This document shows positions 1 to 9,858 of a DNA stretch of 58,926 nt, one piece after another. Within the stretch, counting starts at the first letter, position 1. Every line of letters starts with the position of its first letter. Under the pieces are notes generated by a model, which saw only the letters and a program-made list of their open reading frames with translations, did no database searches and had not been told where the DNA came from. Made by a program: the position numbers and the translations under genes. This DNA is from Pelagibacteraceae bacterium AG-464-B04 (GTDB taxonomy: Bacteria; Pseudomonadota; Alphaproteobacteria; Pelagibacterales; Pelagibacteraceae), in assembly GCA_003209225.1 (NCBI GenBank), contig QCRZ01000004.1, positions 1 through 58,926 of the forward strand, in the 5' to 3' direction.

Positions 1-1152
1 ATTCACAATCAACATATCATGTTCTCTATAACCTCCCGAGCCTGGTTTATCCTCGGGAATCATAATCATTGGCTCCATAGAAATAACCATATTAGGCTGC
101 AAAATAGTATCTATGTCTTCTCGAAGTTCTAGACCCGCTTCTCTTCCATAAAAATGTGAAAGAACTCCAAAAGAATGGCCATAACCAAATGTTCTATATT
201 GAAGATAACCAAGTTGGGCTAAAATATCATTTAATTCGTGACAAATTTCTGAACATTTAACACCAGGTTTAATTAATTCTAGTCCCCTCTTGTGTACTTT
301 TATATTTGCTTCCCAAACTTTAAGAGAAGCATCATCTATGTTATTTAAAAACAAAGTTCTTTCTAATGCAGAGTAATAGCCGGATATCATTGGAAATGTA
401 TTAAGTGAGAGAATATCGTCAGAAACTAATTTTCTTGATGTTTTTGGGTTATGTGCACCATCTGTATTTATACCTGATTGAAACCATACCCAAGTATCCA
501 TATATTCTGCTTCAGGATATTTTTTTGCAATTTCTAATTCCATTTTATCTCTTCCGGTCATTGCTATTTCTAATTCACTAGCACCAACTTTGATATGTTT
601 GACTATTTCCTCTGCTCCAATATCTGCTATTCTTGCTCCGTTTCTAATAATTTCCATTTCTTCCTTAGATTTAATCACTCGAAGCTTCATTAGATCCTTG
701 GACACATCTTTAAATTTTGAAAAACTGAATAAAGAAGTTAATTTTTCTTTTGCTTCAATGGTTACATGGTCATTTTCTATACCAATATTTTTAGGAGGTT
801 CATCTTTTCCAATGACTGAAACGATAGCTTTTAAAAAGTTATCTTTCTTCCAATCAGTATAAATAACATTGTCGCAAAAAGATCTTCTCCAAGGCTGGCT
901 TGCATCAATATTTGCTGAGATTGTTACTATCTTTTTTTCATTAATTACGCATCCATATGGTCTTCCAAAAGAACAATAAATAAAACCTGTATAATAAGCA
1001 ATATTATGCATTGATGTTAAAATAATCATATCTAAATTATTTTTGCTGATTGTAGTTCTGAGACTATCTAATCTATTTTGATATTCAGTTTTACTAAATG
1101 GAAGTTTTACTCTTGATCCATTTTTCAATTCAAAAAAATCTGGTCTTTCCAT
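1..1152 (-). CDS. Creatinase-like M24 family hydrolase, 3' end runs off the window
   Basis: Manual reverse translation: MERPDFFELKNGSRVKLPFSKTEYQNRLD... through ...HNPKTSRKLVSDDILSLNTFPMISGYYSALERT...FGYGHSFGVLSHFYGREAGLELREDI; open to the window edge; creatinase-type pita-bread fold motifs. Confidence 0.8.
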   Translation of the reverse strand, partial: MERPDFFELKNGSRVKLPFSKTEYQNRLDSLRTTISKNNLDMIILTSMHNIAYYTGFIYCSFGRPYGCVINEKKIVTISANIDASQPWRRSFCDNVIYTDWKKDNFLKAIVSVIGKDEPPKNIGIENDHVTIEAKEKLTSLFSFSKFKDVSKDLMKLRVIKSKEEMEIIRNGARIADIGAEEIVKHIKVGASELEIAMTGRDKMELEIAKKYPEAEYMDTWVWFQSGINTDGAHNPKTSRKLVSDDILSLNTFPMISGYYSALERTLFLNNIDDASLKVWEANIKVHKRGLELIKPGVKCSEICHELNDILAQLGYLQYRTFGYGHSFGVLSHFYGREAGLELREDIDTILQPNMVISMEPMIMIPEDKPGSGGYREHDMLIVN

Positions 1153-1161
1153 AAATTTTTC

Positions 1162-2064
1162 TTAGTTAAGTCCAATAAATCTTTTATTTCTTTTAATAAA
1201 GAAACTGTAATAAAAAATCGCAAAAGTAATAATAACTCCTCCGATTATAGTATTTTCTGATGGAATTTCATTAATCCCAAAAATTGGTAGCCAAACCCAA
1301 AAAATTCCCCCTATTACTTCGGTTAAAGACAACAAAGTAAGATCAGCTGCAGGTAATTCTTTTGATCCTATTGAGTATAATATTAATCCGCAACATACTA
1401 AAAGACCATGTAATGCTGACAATGATGAGTTTCCAAATGTAGTTAAAAAATTTGCATCTGAAAAGGTTAATACCAAGGATGAAAAAATTGCACAAAACAA
1501 CCCAGCTATTGCAACTGTAGTAAATTTTGGGGTCTCTTTTCTCCACCTTAGTGAAACAGAAAAAATTGAAAATCCAAATGCAGACATAAGTCCAACTAGT
1601 AATCCAAATAATGTTCCTATTTTATTGCTATTTGATGCCATAAAAAAAATTCCAATAGATGCAATAATTATTGCTGTAAATGTTGTTATTGAAATTTTTT
1701 CTTTCAAAATAAAATAGCCTAAAATTGCAGTAATGAATGGCATTGCCGCTAACATTAAAAGTGTAACTGCCGCTGATGTGTGAGTTATAGACCAAATAAA
1801 ACACATCATAGCTGAACCTAAGCTAACCCCTCCAATGACTCCGGATAATCCAATTTTTGAATAATTGTTCAAAAATGATTTTCCTTCTTTTAAAAACAAA
1901 TAAAAATTTAATAGTAAAAAAATAGTAATTCCTCTAAAAAAGACATATTGCCATGGAACGTTTCGAGCATCTTCTATATACCTTACGACTAATGCTCCAA
2001 AAGACCATAGTATTCCTGCTATTAAAACAAGTAGAATTGCCAAATTAGTTTTATCTTTTGGCAT
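1162..2064 (-). CDS. EamA/DMT-family transporter
   Basis: 300 aa, about 10 hydrophobic segments, two EamA-like repeats. Confidence 0.85.
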   Translation of the reverse strand: MPKDKTNLAILLVLIAGILWSFGALVVRYIEDARNVPWQYVFFRGITIFLLLNFYLFLKEGKSFLNNYSKIGLSGVIGGVSLGSAMMCFIWSITHTSAAVTLLMLAAMPFITAILGYFILKEKISITTFTAIIIASIGIFFMASNSNKIGTLFGLLVGLMSAFGFSIFSVSLRWRKETPKFTTVAIAGLFCAIFSSLVLTFSDANFLTTFGNSSLSALHGLLVCCGLILYSIGSKELPAADLTLLSLTEVIGGIFWVWLPIFGINEIPSENTIIGGVIITFAIFYYSFFIKRNKRFIGLN

Positions 2065-2066
2065 AT

Positions 2067-2525
2067 TTATTTTATTTCTTTTTTAGGTCTTAAAGAATGG
2101 CCTGGGAGCCAACCTTCAGTTCCTTCAATATAGTGTTCTTTTTTCCATATTGGAGATTGGTGTTTAACTTCTTCAAGAATATATCTACAAATTTTAAAAG
2201 CTTCATCTCTATGCCCTGCCCCAACTGCAATAATAATGCTTATCTCTCCTACAGGGACAAACCCTTTAGCGTGCTCTAAAAAAATTTTAGCGTTTTTATC
2301 GAATTTGTTAATCGCCATTTCACATATAGAATTGAAAGACTTTAAAACCATTTGATCATGAGCATCATAGGTAACTGCAGTCACCTTTTTTCCACTATTT
2401 TCGTTTCTTACTCTTCCAATAAAAACGGATTCTGCTCCATTTGATTCAGAAGAAATAAATTTTATGGATTTTTCTTTTAAGATTTTTTGATCTTTTGTAT
2501 TAACTATTGCTGTATGAATATTCAT
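2067..2525 (-). CDS. moaE: Molybdopterin synthase catalytic subunit MoaE
   Basis: 152 aa; GAESVFIGRVR, YDAHDQMV, HAKGFVPVGEISIIIAVGAGHRDEAF, PIWKKEH motifs. Confidence 0.93.
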   Translation of the reverse strand: MNIHTAIVNTKDQKILKEKSIKFISSESNGAESVFIGRVRNENSGKKVTAVTYDAHDQMVLKSFNSICEMAINKFDKNAKIFLEHAKGFVPVGEISIIIAVGAGHRDEAFKICRYILEEVKHQSPIWKKEHYIEGTEGWLPGHSLRPKKEIK

Positions 2526-3514
2526 TAACCACCGGTAACGTTCATGTGGCGTGGAACATATGTTTCTTCTTGTTCCCTATCAATCAAAAAGTCATGACCT
2601 TTAGGTTTTCTAGAAATTGCTTCATATATGACATTTTTTAAAAGATCATTATTTTCACTTTGTCTAAGAGGAGTTATTAAGTCTGCTTTATCCTGTTGTC
2701 CTAAGCACATGTACATAATACCAGTACAAGTTACTCTTACACGGTTACATAATTCACAAAAATTGTGTGTATGAGGTGTAATAAAACCAATTTTTTGATC
2801 TGTTTCATGACAGTGTACATATCTAGCAGGTCCTCCCGTTCTTAAAGGATCGTCAGTTAAACTATACTTAGTTTGTATTAATTCTTTTACCTCTGTTAAT
2901 GGCATGTACTGATCGGCACGTTTTTCTCCTATTTCACCCATAGGCATAACTTCAATAAATGTAAGAGAAAATTGATTTTCTCCGCACCAGTTAACCAAAT
3001 TTAAAATCTCATTGTCATTAATTCCTTTTAACGCAACTACATTAATTTTTATTTTCAGACCAGCTTTTTTTGCTGCCATAATTCCATTAATAACCTTTTC
3101 AAAGTCACCAATTCGAGTGATTTTTTTAAATTTATTTTTGTCTAAAGAATCTAACGAAATATTAACTCTTCTAACTCCATTATTTAATAAATCTTTTGCA
3201 TAGCGTTCTAGCTGAGAACCATTTGTTGTAAGCGTTAATTCTTCCAATCCGTGACCTATTTTTTTTCCAAGATTGCTAAATAATTTCATTATATTTTTTC
3301 GAACTAAAGGTTCACCTCCAGTAATCCTAAGTTTTTTTACACCGAGATCGATAAAGGTATTACAAAGTCTGTCCAGTTCTTCTAATGATAAAACATCTTT
3401 TTTAGGTAAAAATTCCATATCTTCAGACATACAATAAGTGCATCTGAAGTCACAACGATCTGTAACTGAAACTCTTACGTATGATATTTTTCTTTGAAAT
3501 GGATCTATCAACAT
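2525..3514 (-). CDS. moaA: GTP 3',8-cyclase MoaA (radical SAM)
   Basis: [41 protein letters not shown]-terminal GG. Confidence 0.96.
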   Translation of the reverse strand: MLIDPFQRKISYVRVSVTDRCDFRCTYCMSEDMEFLPKKDVLSLEELDRLCNTFIDLGVKKLRITGGEPLVRKNIMKLFSNLGKKIGHGLEELTLTTNGSQLERYAKDLLNNGVRRVNISLDSLDKNKFKKITRIGDFEKVINGIMAAKKAGLKIKINVVALKGINDNEILNLVNWCGENQFSLTFIEVMPMGEIGEKRADQYMPLTEVKELIQTKYSLTDDPLRTGGPARYVHCHETDQKIGFITPHTHNFCELCNRVRVTCTGIMYMCLGQQDKADLITPLRQSENNDLLKNVIYEAISRKPKGHDFLIDREQEETYVPRHMNVTGG

Positions 3515-3591
3515 AAATAAATTAAATCACAAAAATTATGATTTGTTAATTACTTTATTTTATTTAATTCTTCCCTGATTATACAATTTTT

Positions 3592-3918
3592 CTATTTTTC
3601 AGAGCTATGAGCGACATAATATGATACTGCATCAATCTCGTCTGAAGTTAATAAACCTTCCTCTCCAAATGCTGGCATAACTCCAAGCCCCTCGATTACA
3701 ACACTTCTTACTTGTTCTTCTGAAGGTTTTAAACTATCTAAATCTGGACCTATATCGCCCGTTGATCCAGCAGCCTTTAAAACATGACAAGTACTACACA
3801 TCGCTTTATTGTTGAAAACCTCCAACCCTAAAACCATTTTTTCAGAATCTGCTTTTAGATCTGTCATCAAGAAAAATGAAAAAAATAAAACAACAAAATA
3901 AATTTTACAAATTCTCAT
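3592..3918 (-). CDS. Class I cytochrome c, probable SorB-like subunit of sulfite dehydrogenase
   Basis: Sec signal peptide, single CSTCH heme motif, MPAF axial Met region; immediately downstream of the SorA-like gene. Confidence 0.8.
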   Translation of the reverse strand: MRICKIYFVVLFFSFFLMTDLKADSEKMVLGLEVFNNKAMCSTCHVLKAAGSTGDIGPDLDSLKPSEEQVRSVVIEGLGVMPAFGEEGLLTSDEIDAVSYYVAHSSEK

Positions 3919-3970
3919 TACAGAAAATTATTAAATTAAGAAAAATTTAATATCTTTAATGATTAAATTT

Positions 3971-5191
3971 TTATACTACTTCAACGTTTACGCTATGATC
4001 TTTCCAACCGTTATGGGCGTAGCCTCTTCTATTTTCGTATCTTAGTTCAGGTTGACTATCGCCACCGGCAGTAGCCTTACTAGCAAGATTGTGACTTCCG
4101 GGTGCTAAGTTTGCTTCAAAGACAAACTGTCTCCATGCGTATTTCCCAAGATAGGGTCCTACAAATTTTGCTTTTTTCCAGGTCCCGCCATCAATTGAAA
4201 CTCTAACGTTACTAATTTTTTTAGTTCCACCCATCGCTACTCCAGCAATTTGGACCTTGCCAGATTTTACCACTCCAGTTTCATCGGTAGGTCTTACAAT
4301 CCATGATTTAACGGGCATTTCCCAACAAGAAGGATACTCCGGACCTTTTTTTCCAATTGGTGAAATTCTGTAACTTGTTTTCATGTATTTCACATCTGAC
4401 TCTGTTTCAGTAAAAGCTAATTTTCCTAAATGTTTTACGTTATTAATGCCAAAATATCCTGGTGGAACAGATCTTAGTGGACCTCCATGAGCATTTGGAA
4501 GAGGCACACCATTCATTTCCCAAGCTAAAATTGATTCTTTATAGACTAGAAGCGGAACTGATCTCTCGACCGTTGCTTTTTTTGGATCCAAATCTTTTGG
4601 TGCATCAACTCCTGTGCAGGTCATATATTTTGCACCACTTGCAATTCCACCACATGCAGAAACTATCTTTTTAACTGGAACACCTGTCCATAAAATACAC
4701 GAAGCAGCACCTGTCCTCCATTGTGATCCTTTTGGTCCATGTTCAAAAAAACCTCTTCCGTTACCTGAACATTGTAGCACTGTTGCGATAGTTGTCTGGC
4801 CAAGTTTTTTCAACTGAGCCAAAGTAAATGTTTTTGGCTTTTTAACTCCTTCAACAGACAATTTCCATTTATTTCTATCTCCAATTTGTGCATCAGTCAT
4901 AGTCGGCATATTATTTCTAATATAAACATTTCTAATTGGTGTAATTATACTTTCGCCAATTGCACTTCTGTGTGCCTCAATACCTTTTTTAGAATGAACA
5001 ATTAGAGCTTCTCTATTTTTCCATTTAATAAAATCTGGTAAACCTTTTGGATCAGAATCTTCATGATTAGCTTTTGCAATTGATATCGGTAGTACCGATG
5101 TTGCGGCAGCTACCCCAGCCAAAGTTGCTGAACCTGTTAAAAAATTCCTTTTACTAGTATCAATTTTTTTTATTATTCTTTTTTTCATCAA
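3971..5191 (-). CDS. Molybdopterin-dependent sulfite oxidase/dehydrogenase catalytic subunit (SorA/SoxC-like)
   Basis: 406 aa; Tat-like leader SKRNFLTGSATLAG; LQCSGNGRGFF, HGGPLRSVPPGYFGINNVKHLGKL; C-terminal Mo-co dimerisation domain. Confidence 0.88.
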   Translation of the reverse strand: MMKKRIIKKIDTSKRNFLTGSATLAGVAAATSVLPISIAKANHEDSDPKGLPDFIKWKNREALIVHSKKGIEAHRSAIGESIITPIRNVYIRNNMPTMTDAQIGDRNKWKLSVEGVKKPKTFTLAQLKKLGQTTIATVLQCSGNGRGFFEHGPKGSQWRTGAASCILWTGVPVKKIVSACGGIASGAKYMTCTGVDAPKDLDPKKATVERSVPLLVYKESILAWEMNGVPLPNAHGGPLRSVPPGYFGINNVKHLGKLAFTETESDVKYMKTSYRISPIGKKGPEYPSCWEMPVKSWIVRPTDETGVVKSGKVQIAGVAMGGTKKISNVRVSIDGGTWKKAKFVGPYLGKYAWRQFVFEANLAPGSHNLASKATAGGDSQPELRYENRRGYAHNGWKDHSVNVEVV

Positions 5192-5352
5192 TTTCTCCTT
5201 TGATCCATTAAATATATATTCATTATAAATAATTAAGTATTAATTTCAATAAAACAAAGCCGTTATCATATTTATAAATTTTCACTTTCTGATTGAAAAA
5301 CAAAACTCTTAAATAATTAGAGAGTAATAGAAAAAACATTTATATAAGGATA

Positions 5353-5574
5353 ATGGTGGATACAACTGAAGATAAAAAGAAATATAAACTTACACACGAA
5401 CAAGTAGATAAAACTGTAGAATCTCCATGTATCCAAATTTGCACGTATGATGAAGAAGAAGAATTTTGTATTGGATGTTATAGAACTAAAAAAGAATTAC
5501 AAGATTGGTGGATTATGACTAGAGAACAAAAGCTAGAAGCATTAAAAAAACTTGAGGACGGTTATGATGATTAA
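5353..5574 (+). CDS. DUF1289 domain protein
   Basis: ESPCIQICTYDEEEEFCIGCYRTKKELQDWW, the typical DUF1289 four-Cys pattern. Confidence 0.82.
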   Translation: MVDTTEDKKKYKLTHEQVDKTVESPCIQICTYDEEEEFCIGCYRTKKELQDWWIMTREQKLEALKKLEDGYDD

Positions 5575-5652
5575 CAACAACTGGTACGACATTTGATTGT
5601 TAACCAACCACCTCGAAACTAGAGGTAAAACTGAGATAAAAATTTATCCCTT

Positions 5653-6900
5653 TCAGCAACTAGGAATTAAAGGTACCCATTCAATAATATCTCCTGATTT
5701 AAATTGTTCTTTGCCACCAGGAAAAATACCCCAACAGTTTGCTTTTACAAATGATTCGACTCTATGAGACTGCTGTCCTTGCAACACCTGCAATTTCCCC
5801 AACCCCTTAGTATTAACATTTATTAAACATCTCGCAAAATGAGTAAAATTCTTTGGTTTTGAATATTTGTTAATTAGTTGGGCCTTAAATTTTTTTTCTT
5901 TTAACATTCCTAAACTATTACGTAGCAATGGATAAATAAAAAAACGAAACCCTGCTGCACATGAAATGGGATTCCCAGGCAGTCCAAAAAACAATTTTTC
6001 TTTTCTCTTGAATTTCGACAACATTATGGGTCGACCAGGTTTTATAGAAACACCTTTAAAATACGTTTTAAAACTGAGTTCTTTTATTAATTCTGGAATA
6101 AAGTCAAATTTACCTGCAGATATTGCGCCCGAAGTTACAAATATATCAATATCTGATTTAAGTGACTTTTTAAGTTTTTCTTTAAGCTTACTTTGTTCGT
6201 TGTCTTTTATAGCTCCACCGTCAATAATTTGGTAATGCAAACTTTTTCCAAATGATGTGATGTAATGATTATTTGAATTACGAACTTGCCAATTCGATAT
6301 ATTTTTCTTTTTATAATCTACAATTTCATCGCCAGTTCCAAAAAAAATTATTTTAGGCCTTTTTTTTACATACAAGTACCTAATTCCAAGAGTAGTAAGA
6401 GCCATAATGTGCTTTGGTTGAATTAACTCACCTTTTTTTACTACTACATCTTTTAAATTATAATCTTCACCTGCAAATCGAATAAATGAAAATTTTTTTA
6501 CTTCACTATCTACAAAAATATGTGTTGGTTTTTTCTCAGATGGGTAATATTTTATCTTTTCAACTGGTACGATAGAATCAAAAGGTTTGGGAACTATGCC
6601 TCCTGTCATAATTTCTACAGAAGAATTTTTTAGATAATTATTTATTTTTGGATTGTCGCCAGCTCCAATAGTTTTTAAAATCTTAAATTTTTTAATATTT
6701 TTTTTAGATAACCCTTTGGTTTCTTTAGCTAAAACTGCAAAACCGTCGAATGCTGTGTTATTAGCCAATGGATTTGTCGATGGTGATAAGATATTTTTTG
6801 CACAAACTCTATTTAAAGAATCTTGTATAGAAATTTTTTCGTTAGGTAAATTTAAGAAAACTTTATTTATTATTTTTATAGCTTTTAGGTAGTTGATCAT
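5653..6900 (-). CDS. moeA: Molybdopterin molybdenumtransferase MoeA
   Basis: NTAFDGFAV, EIMTGGIVP, TSGAISAGKFD, FFGLPGNPISC motifs. Confidence 0.93.
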   Translation of the reverse strand: MINYLKAIKIINKVFLNLPNEKISIQDSLNRVCAKNILSPSTNPLANNTAFDGFAVLAKETKGLSKKNIKKFKILKTIGAGDNPKINNYLKNSSVEIMTGGIVPKPFDSIVPVEKIKYYPSEKKPTHIFVDSEVKKFSFIRFAGEDYNLKDVVVKKGELIQPKHIMALTTLGIRYLYVKKRPKIIFFGTGDEIVDYKKKNISNWQVRNSNNHYITSFGKSLHYQIIDGGAIKDNEQSKLKEKLKKSLKSDIDIFVTSGAISAGKFDFIPELIKELSFKTYFKGVSIKPGRPIMLSKFKRKEKLFFGLPGNPISCAAGFRFFIYPLLRNSLGMLKEKKFKAQLINKYSKPKNFTHFARCLINVNTKGLGKLQVLQGQQSHRVESFVKANCWGIFPGGKEQFKSGDIIEWVPLIPSC

Positions 6901-6901
6901 T

Positions 6902-7438
6902 TTAAATATTTAAAACGTTTTTTATTTTTTTTGGTATCCCTTCGGGGTTGATCCATAATCCTTTTTTACCTCCTGATTTGACAAGCAATCTTGTGTTAGT
7001 AATTTTTAAATTTGGTTCTACAATTTTTGAAAGGTCATAAATTGCAAGAAGCGCTGAGTTCACCCCAGATAAAGCTTCCATTTCAACGCCTGTTTTAGAA
7101 TTTGCGGAAACTAAACAGTAAACAATAATTGAATTTTTTGGTTCATCAATCTCTGTATGAATAGAAATATGATCTAAAGGCAAAGGATGACAAAGAGGTA
7201 TTAGTTCACTCGTCTTTTTAACTCCATTGATTCCAGAAACTTCTGCAATAGCAAGAGGGTCACCTTTGGGCATTTTCTTATTCTTAACCATCTCTATTAC
7301 CTCAGAACTTAAAATTATTTCCCCAACAGCTAGGGCTTTACGATGAGTTATCTCCTTACTACTTACATCTACCATTTTGTAACCCGAGGACGAAAATATT
7401 TTATTTAAAGAATTTTCTAAGTTATTATTTTTTTTCAT
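6902..7438 (-). CDS. moaC: Cyclic pyranopterin monophosphate synthase MoaC
   Basis: MVDVSSKEITHRKALAVG, KKTSELIPLCHPLPLDHI, KTGVEMEALSGV. Confidence 0.95.
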   Translation of the reverse strand: MKKNNNLENSLNKIFSSSGYKMVDVSSKEITHRKALAVGEIILSSEVIEMVKNKKMPKGDPLAIAEVSGINGVKKTSELIPLCHPLPLDHISIHTEIDEPKNSIIVYCLVSANSKTGVEMEALSGVNSALLAIYDLSKIVEPNLKITNTRLLVKSGGKKGLWINPEGIPKKIKNVLNI

Positions 7439-8054
7439 TTTTTATCCTTGTGCCTAGCTTTCTTGCAAATTCTAAATCCTCATTGGTATTAATGTTAAAA
7501 AAAGGATCATAATCTTCAAATTTAAATTCTAAATTTTTTATATTATTTTCCTTTGTCCAGTCTTGAACTTTTCGCACTTTTTTATTAACTAAATCATTAT
7601 AGAGTTTGTCATAAAGATCTAATGACCACAAACCAAAAATATTGTGTTGGCGTCCATGAGAGCTTGCACAAAGTATTAAAGAATCTTTTTTTTCAGATTC
7701 CTTAATGAAATTTTTAATAATGGCTTCTGGAAAAAAAGGTGTATCACATGGAAAAGTAGCTATCCAAGAATACTTAGTTGAATTTTCCTTTGCCCATTTC
7801 ATCGCAGTAAGTATACCGACTAAGGGACCAAGTTGTCCTTTGATGCAGTCTTTAACCGTTATTAAATTATTTTTAGAGAAAAATTCATTATCTTTATTAG
7901 TTATTATAATTAATTCCTTAAAATATTTTTTTACTTTATCTACTGTGTATTCAATAAGTTTCTTATTATCAATCTCAAGAAAAAGTTTATCTTTACCCAT
8001 TCTTTTTGATTGACCACCAGCTAGTATAGCTCCGAGTATATTGTGTTCGTTCAT
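7425..8054 (-). CDS. mobA: Molybdenum cofactor guanylyltransferase MobA; start moved to MNEHNILGAILAGG
   Basis: ILGAILAGGQSKRMGKDK, FPCDTPFFP; the ORF-track start at 8096 adds an unlikely 14-aa extension. Confidence 0.88.
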   Translation of the reverse strand: MNEHNILGAILAGGQSKRMGKDKLFLEIDNKKLIEYTVDKVKKYFKELIIITNKDNEFFSKNNLITVKDCIKGQLGPLVGILTAMKWAKENSTKYSWIATFPCDTPFFPEAIIKNFIKESEKKDSLILCASSHGRQHNIFGLWSLDLYDKLYNDLVNKKVRKVQDWTKENNIKNLEFKFEDYDPFFNINTNEDLEFARKLGTRIKNEKK

Positions 8055-8096
8055 GAAACAAATTATAAATGTTAAAGAAAATACAATAAAGTTCAA

Positions 8097-8507
8097 ATGA
8101 TAGATAAAGAAATCATCAAAATAGCATCAAATACTGAAAATCACGGTATGCTTGATAATCATACTCACTTTTCAAAGTTAAAAAACCCAATATGTGGCGA
8201 TGAAATGAAAGTCTACTTAATTATTAAAAACAACAAAATAACAAATTTTAAATATGAGTGTGAATCATGTATATACTGCCAGGCTTCAGTAAGTTTATTG
8301 TCAAGAAAATCTAAAAATAAATCTATTGATAAAGTTAAAAATTTTACGGAACAAGCAAAAAAAATTTTTGAAAAAAATACAATTTCTTTTGATAAAGAGT
8401 GGAAAGAATTTGATAAGATTATGAATAAAAATAATATTTCTAGAAAAGATTGCTTATTGCTACCTATAAATACGACTATCAATGCTCTAAATAAAAAAAC
8501 TTTATGA
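8097..8507 (+). CDS. IscU/SufU-like iron-sulfur scaffold protein
   Basis: KNPICGDEMKVYL, ECESCIYCQASVSLLSR, SRKDCLLLP, the three-Cys layout of NifU_N/SufU. Confidence 0.8.
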   Translation: MIDKEIIKIASNTENHGMLDNHTHFSKLKNPICGDEMKVYLIIKNNKITNFKYECESCIYCQASVSLLSRKSKNKSIDKVKNFTEQAKKIFEKNTISFDKEWKEFDKIMNKNNISRKDCLLLPINTTINALNKKTL

Positions 8508-9013
8508 AATTTAAAAAAATAATTTGTTGGCCACCATTATTAGCTGGTGTAGGAGCTGGGGTTACTATAGGAATTCTTACTTATATAACTTATATATCTT
8601 TTTTAGCTGATAGTGTTTATGGACTTTGGCTAGCTACATCTTTTGGATCAACTGTCGTTGTAGTGTTTGGGTATCCTGATAATGAATTTGCTCAGCCAAA
8701 AAATGTATTATTGGGTCACCTTTTATGCACTTTAGTTGGAGTCGTTTTTGTAACTATATTTAAGATCACTCAAGATAGATCAATATTTTTTCTAACAATT
8801 GCTTTGGCTATAGGTATTGCGGTTATGCTTATGATGGCATTTAAAATTACACATCCACCTGCTGGAGGTAATACAATCGTTGTAATGCTTGCGCAAGATT
8901 CGTTTCAATATTTAATATTTCCAATAATGGTTGGTGCTGTCACTATAATAATTGGTGGCATAGTTTATAATCGTTTTATTTTAAAAAAAAACTATCCTTT
9001 GAAATGGTTTTAG
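8504..9013 (+). CDS. HPP family membrane protein
   Basis: 169 aa, 4 TM segments, ATSFGSTVVVVFGYPDNEFAQPKNVLLGHLL and ITHPPAGGNT motifs. Confidence 0.87.
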   Translation: MKFKKIICWPPLLAGVGAGVTIGILTYITYISFLADSVYGLWLATSFGSTVVVVFGYPDNEFAQPKNVLLGHLLCTLVGVVFVTIFKITQDRSIFFLTIALAIGIAVMLMMAFKITHPPAGGNTIVVMLAQDSFQYLIFPIMVGAVTIIIGGIVYNRFILKKNYPLKWF

Positions 9014-9014
9014 C

Positions 9015-9851
9015 ATGAATTCAAAATATAAAACTATTAAATATAAAAATAACAAACCATCAAATTTAGAAGATCTGATATCAATCGAAGAACCTCTTGA
9101 AATGATAGTTCGTTATAAAAAAAATAGTGAATGGATTGATAATTCTATTTCAATAACAATGCGTACACCTAAAAATGATGAAGATTTAATTGTTGGTTTA
9201 TTGTTTTGTGAAGGAATAATTAATAAAATTACTGAAATTAAAAAAGTTGAATCTTTAGGAGATAAAGTTGGAAAATTTGATTTACAAAATAAAGTTAGAG
9301 TTACATTAAGTAGTGGTGAAAATCTTGACATAAAACATTTAAGGAGAAATTTTTTGACAAATTCTAGTTGTGGAGTTTGTGGAAAAACTTCTATGGATTC
9401 TTTAGAAATTGTATGCAAAACAAAAATAAATAAAGATATTCCAAAGATTAAAAACTCTTTGATTATTAAAATCCCAGACTTTTTAAGACAAAGTCAGTCT
9501 GAATTTTCAAAAACCGGAGGTATACACGCTAGTGCATTATTTAATAAAGAAGGTAAAGCTCTTGTGATAAAAGAAGATGTTGGTCGCCACAATGCTTTAG
9601 ATAAGGTCATTGGCCACAGCTTTAGAAATTCTCTTTTTGATACAAAAAATCAATTTATAGCTTGTTCGGGACGTTTGAGTTTTGAGCTGGTCCAAAAAAC
9701 TCTTATGGCAAACATTGGGCTTTTAATGGGTGTGGGTGCGCCAACAAGTCTTGCTATAGATCTAGCAAAAAGGTTTGATATGACATTAATTGGTTTTGTT
9801 AAATCTGATAGTTTTAATATATATTGTGGTGAAAATCGTATTTTAAAATAG
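9015..9851 (+). CDS. fdhD: Formate dehydrogenase accessory sulfurtransferase FdhD
   Basis: SSCGVCGK, TGGIHASALF, EDVGRHNALDKVIG, CSGRLSFELVQK. Confidence 0.93.
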   Translation: MNSKYKTIKYKNNKPSNLEDLISIEEPLEMIVRYKKNSEWIDNSISITMRTPKNDEDLIVGLLFCEGIINKITEIKKVESLGDKVGKFDLQNKVRVTLSSGENLDIKHLRRNFLTNSSCGVCGKTSMDSLEIVCKTKINKDIPKIKNSLIIKIPDFLRQSQSEFSKTGGIHASALFNKEGKALVIKEDVGRHNALDKVIGHSFRNSLFDTKNQFIACSGRLSFELVQKTLMANIGLLMGVGAPTSLAIDLAKRFDMTLIGFVKSDSFNIYCGENRILK

Positions 9852-9858
9852 ATTAATT

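Noticed and set aside
590-862. 90-aa plus-strand ORF
   Set aside because: Antisense to the creatinase-like gene on the minus strand
1343-1546. 67-aa minus-strand ORF
   Set aside because: Alternative frame inside the EamA transporter gene
3012-3203. 63-aa plus-strand ORF
   Set aside because: Antisense within moaA; hydrophobicity is a shadow of the codon pattern
3515-3591. Possible Moco riboswitch upstream of moaA
   Set aside because: The leader is short and AT-rich with only a weak 6-bp dyad; no Moco aptamer signature
5575-5652. Possible small RNA or tRNA-like element in the convergent gap
   Set aside because: Only short hairpins (CCTCGAAACTAGAGG and GATAAAAATTTATC); no cloverleaf or conserved ncRNA signature; at most a bidirectional terminator
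7705-8013. 102-aa plus-strand ORF
   Set aside because: Antisense to mobA
8213-8482. 89-aa minus-strand ORF
   Set aside because: Antisense to the SufU-like gene, which has intact conserved cysteine motifs
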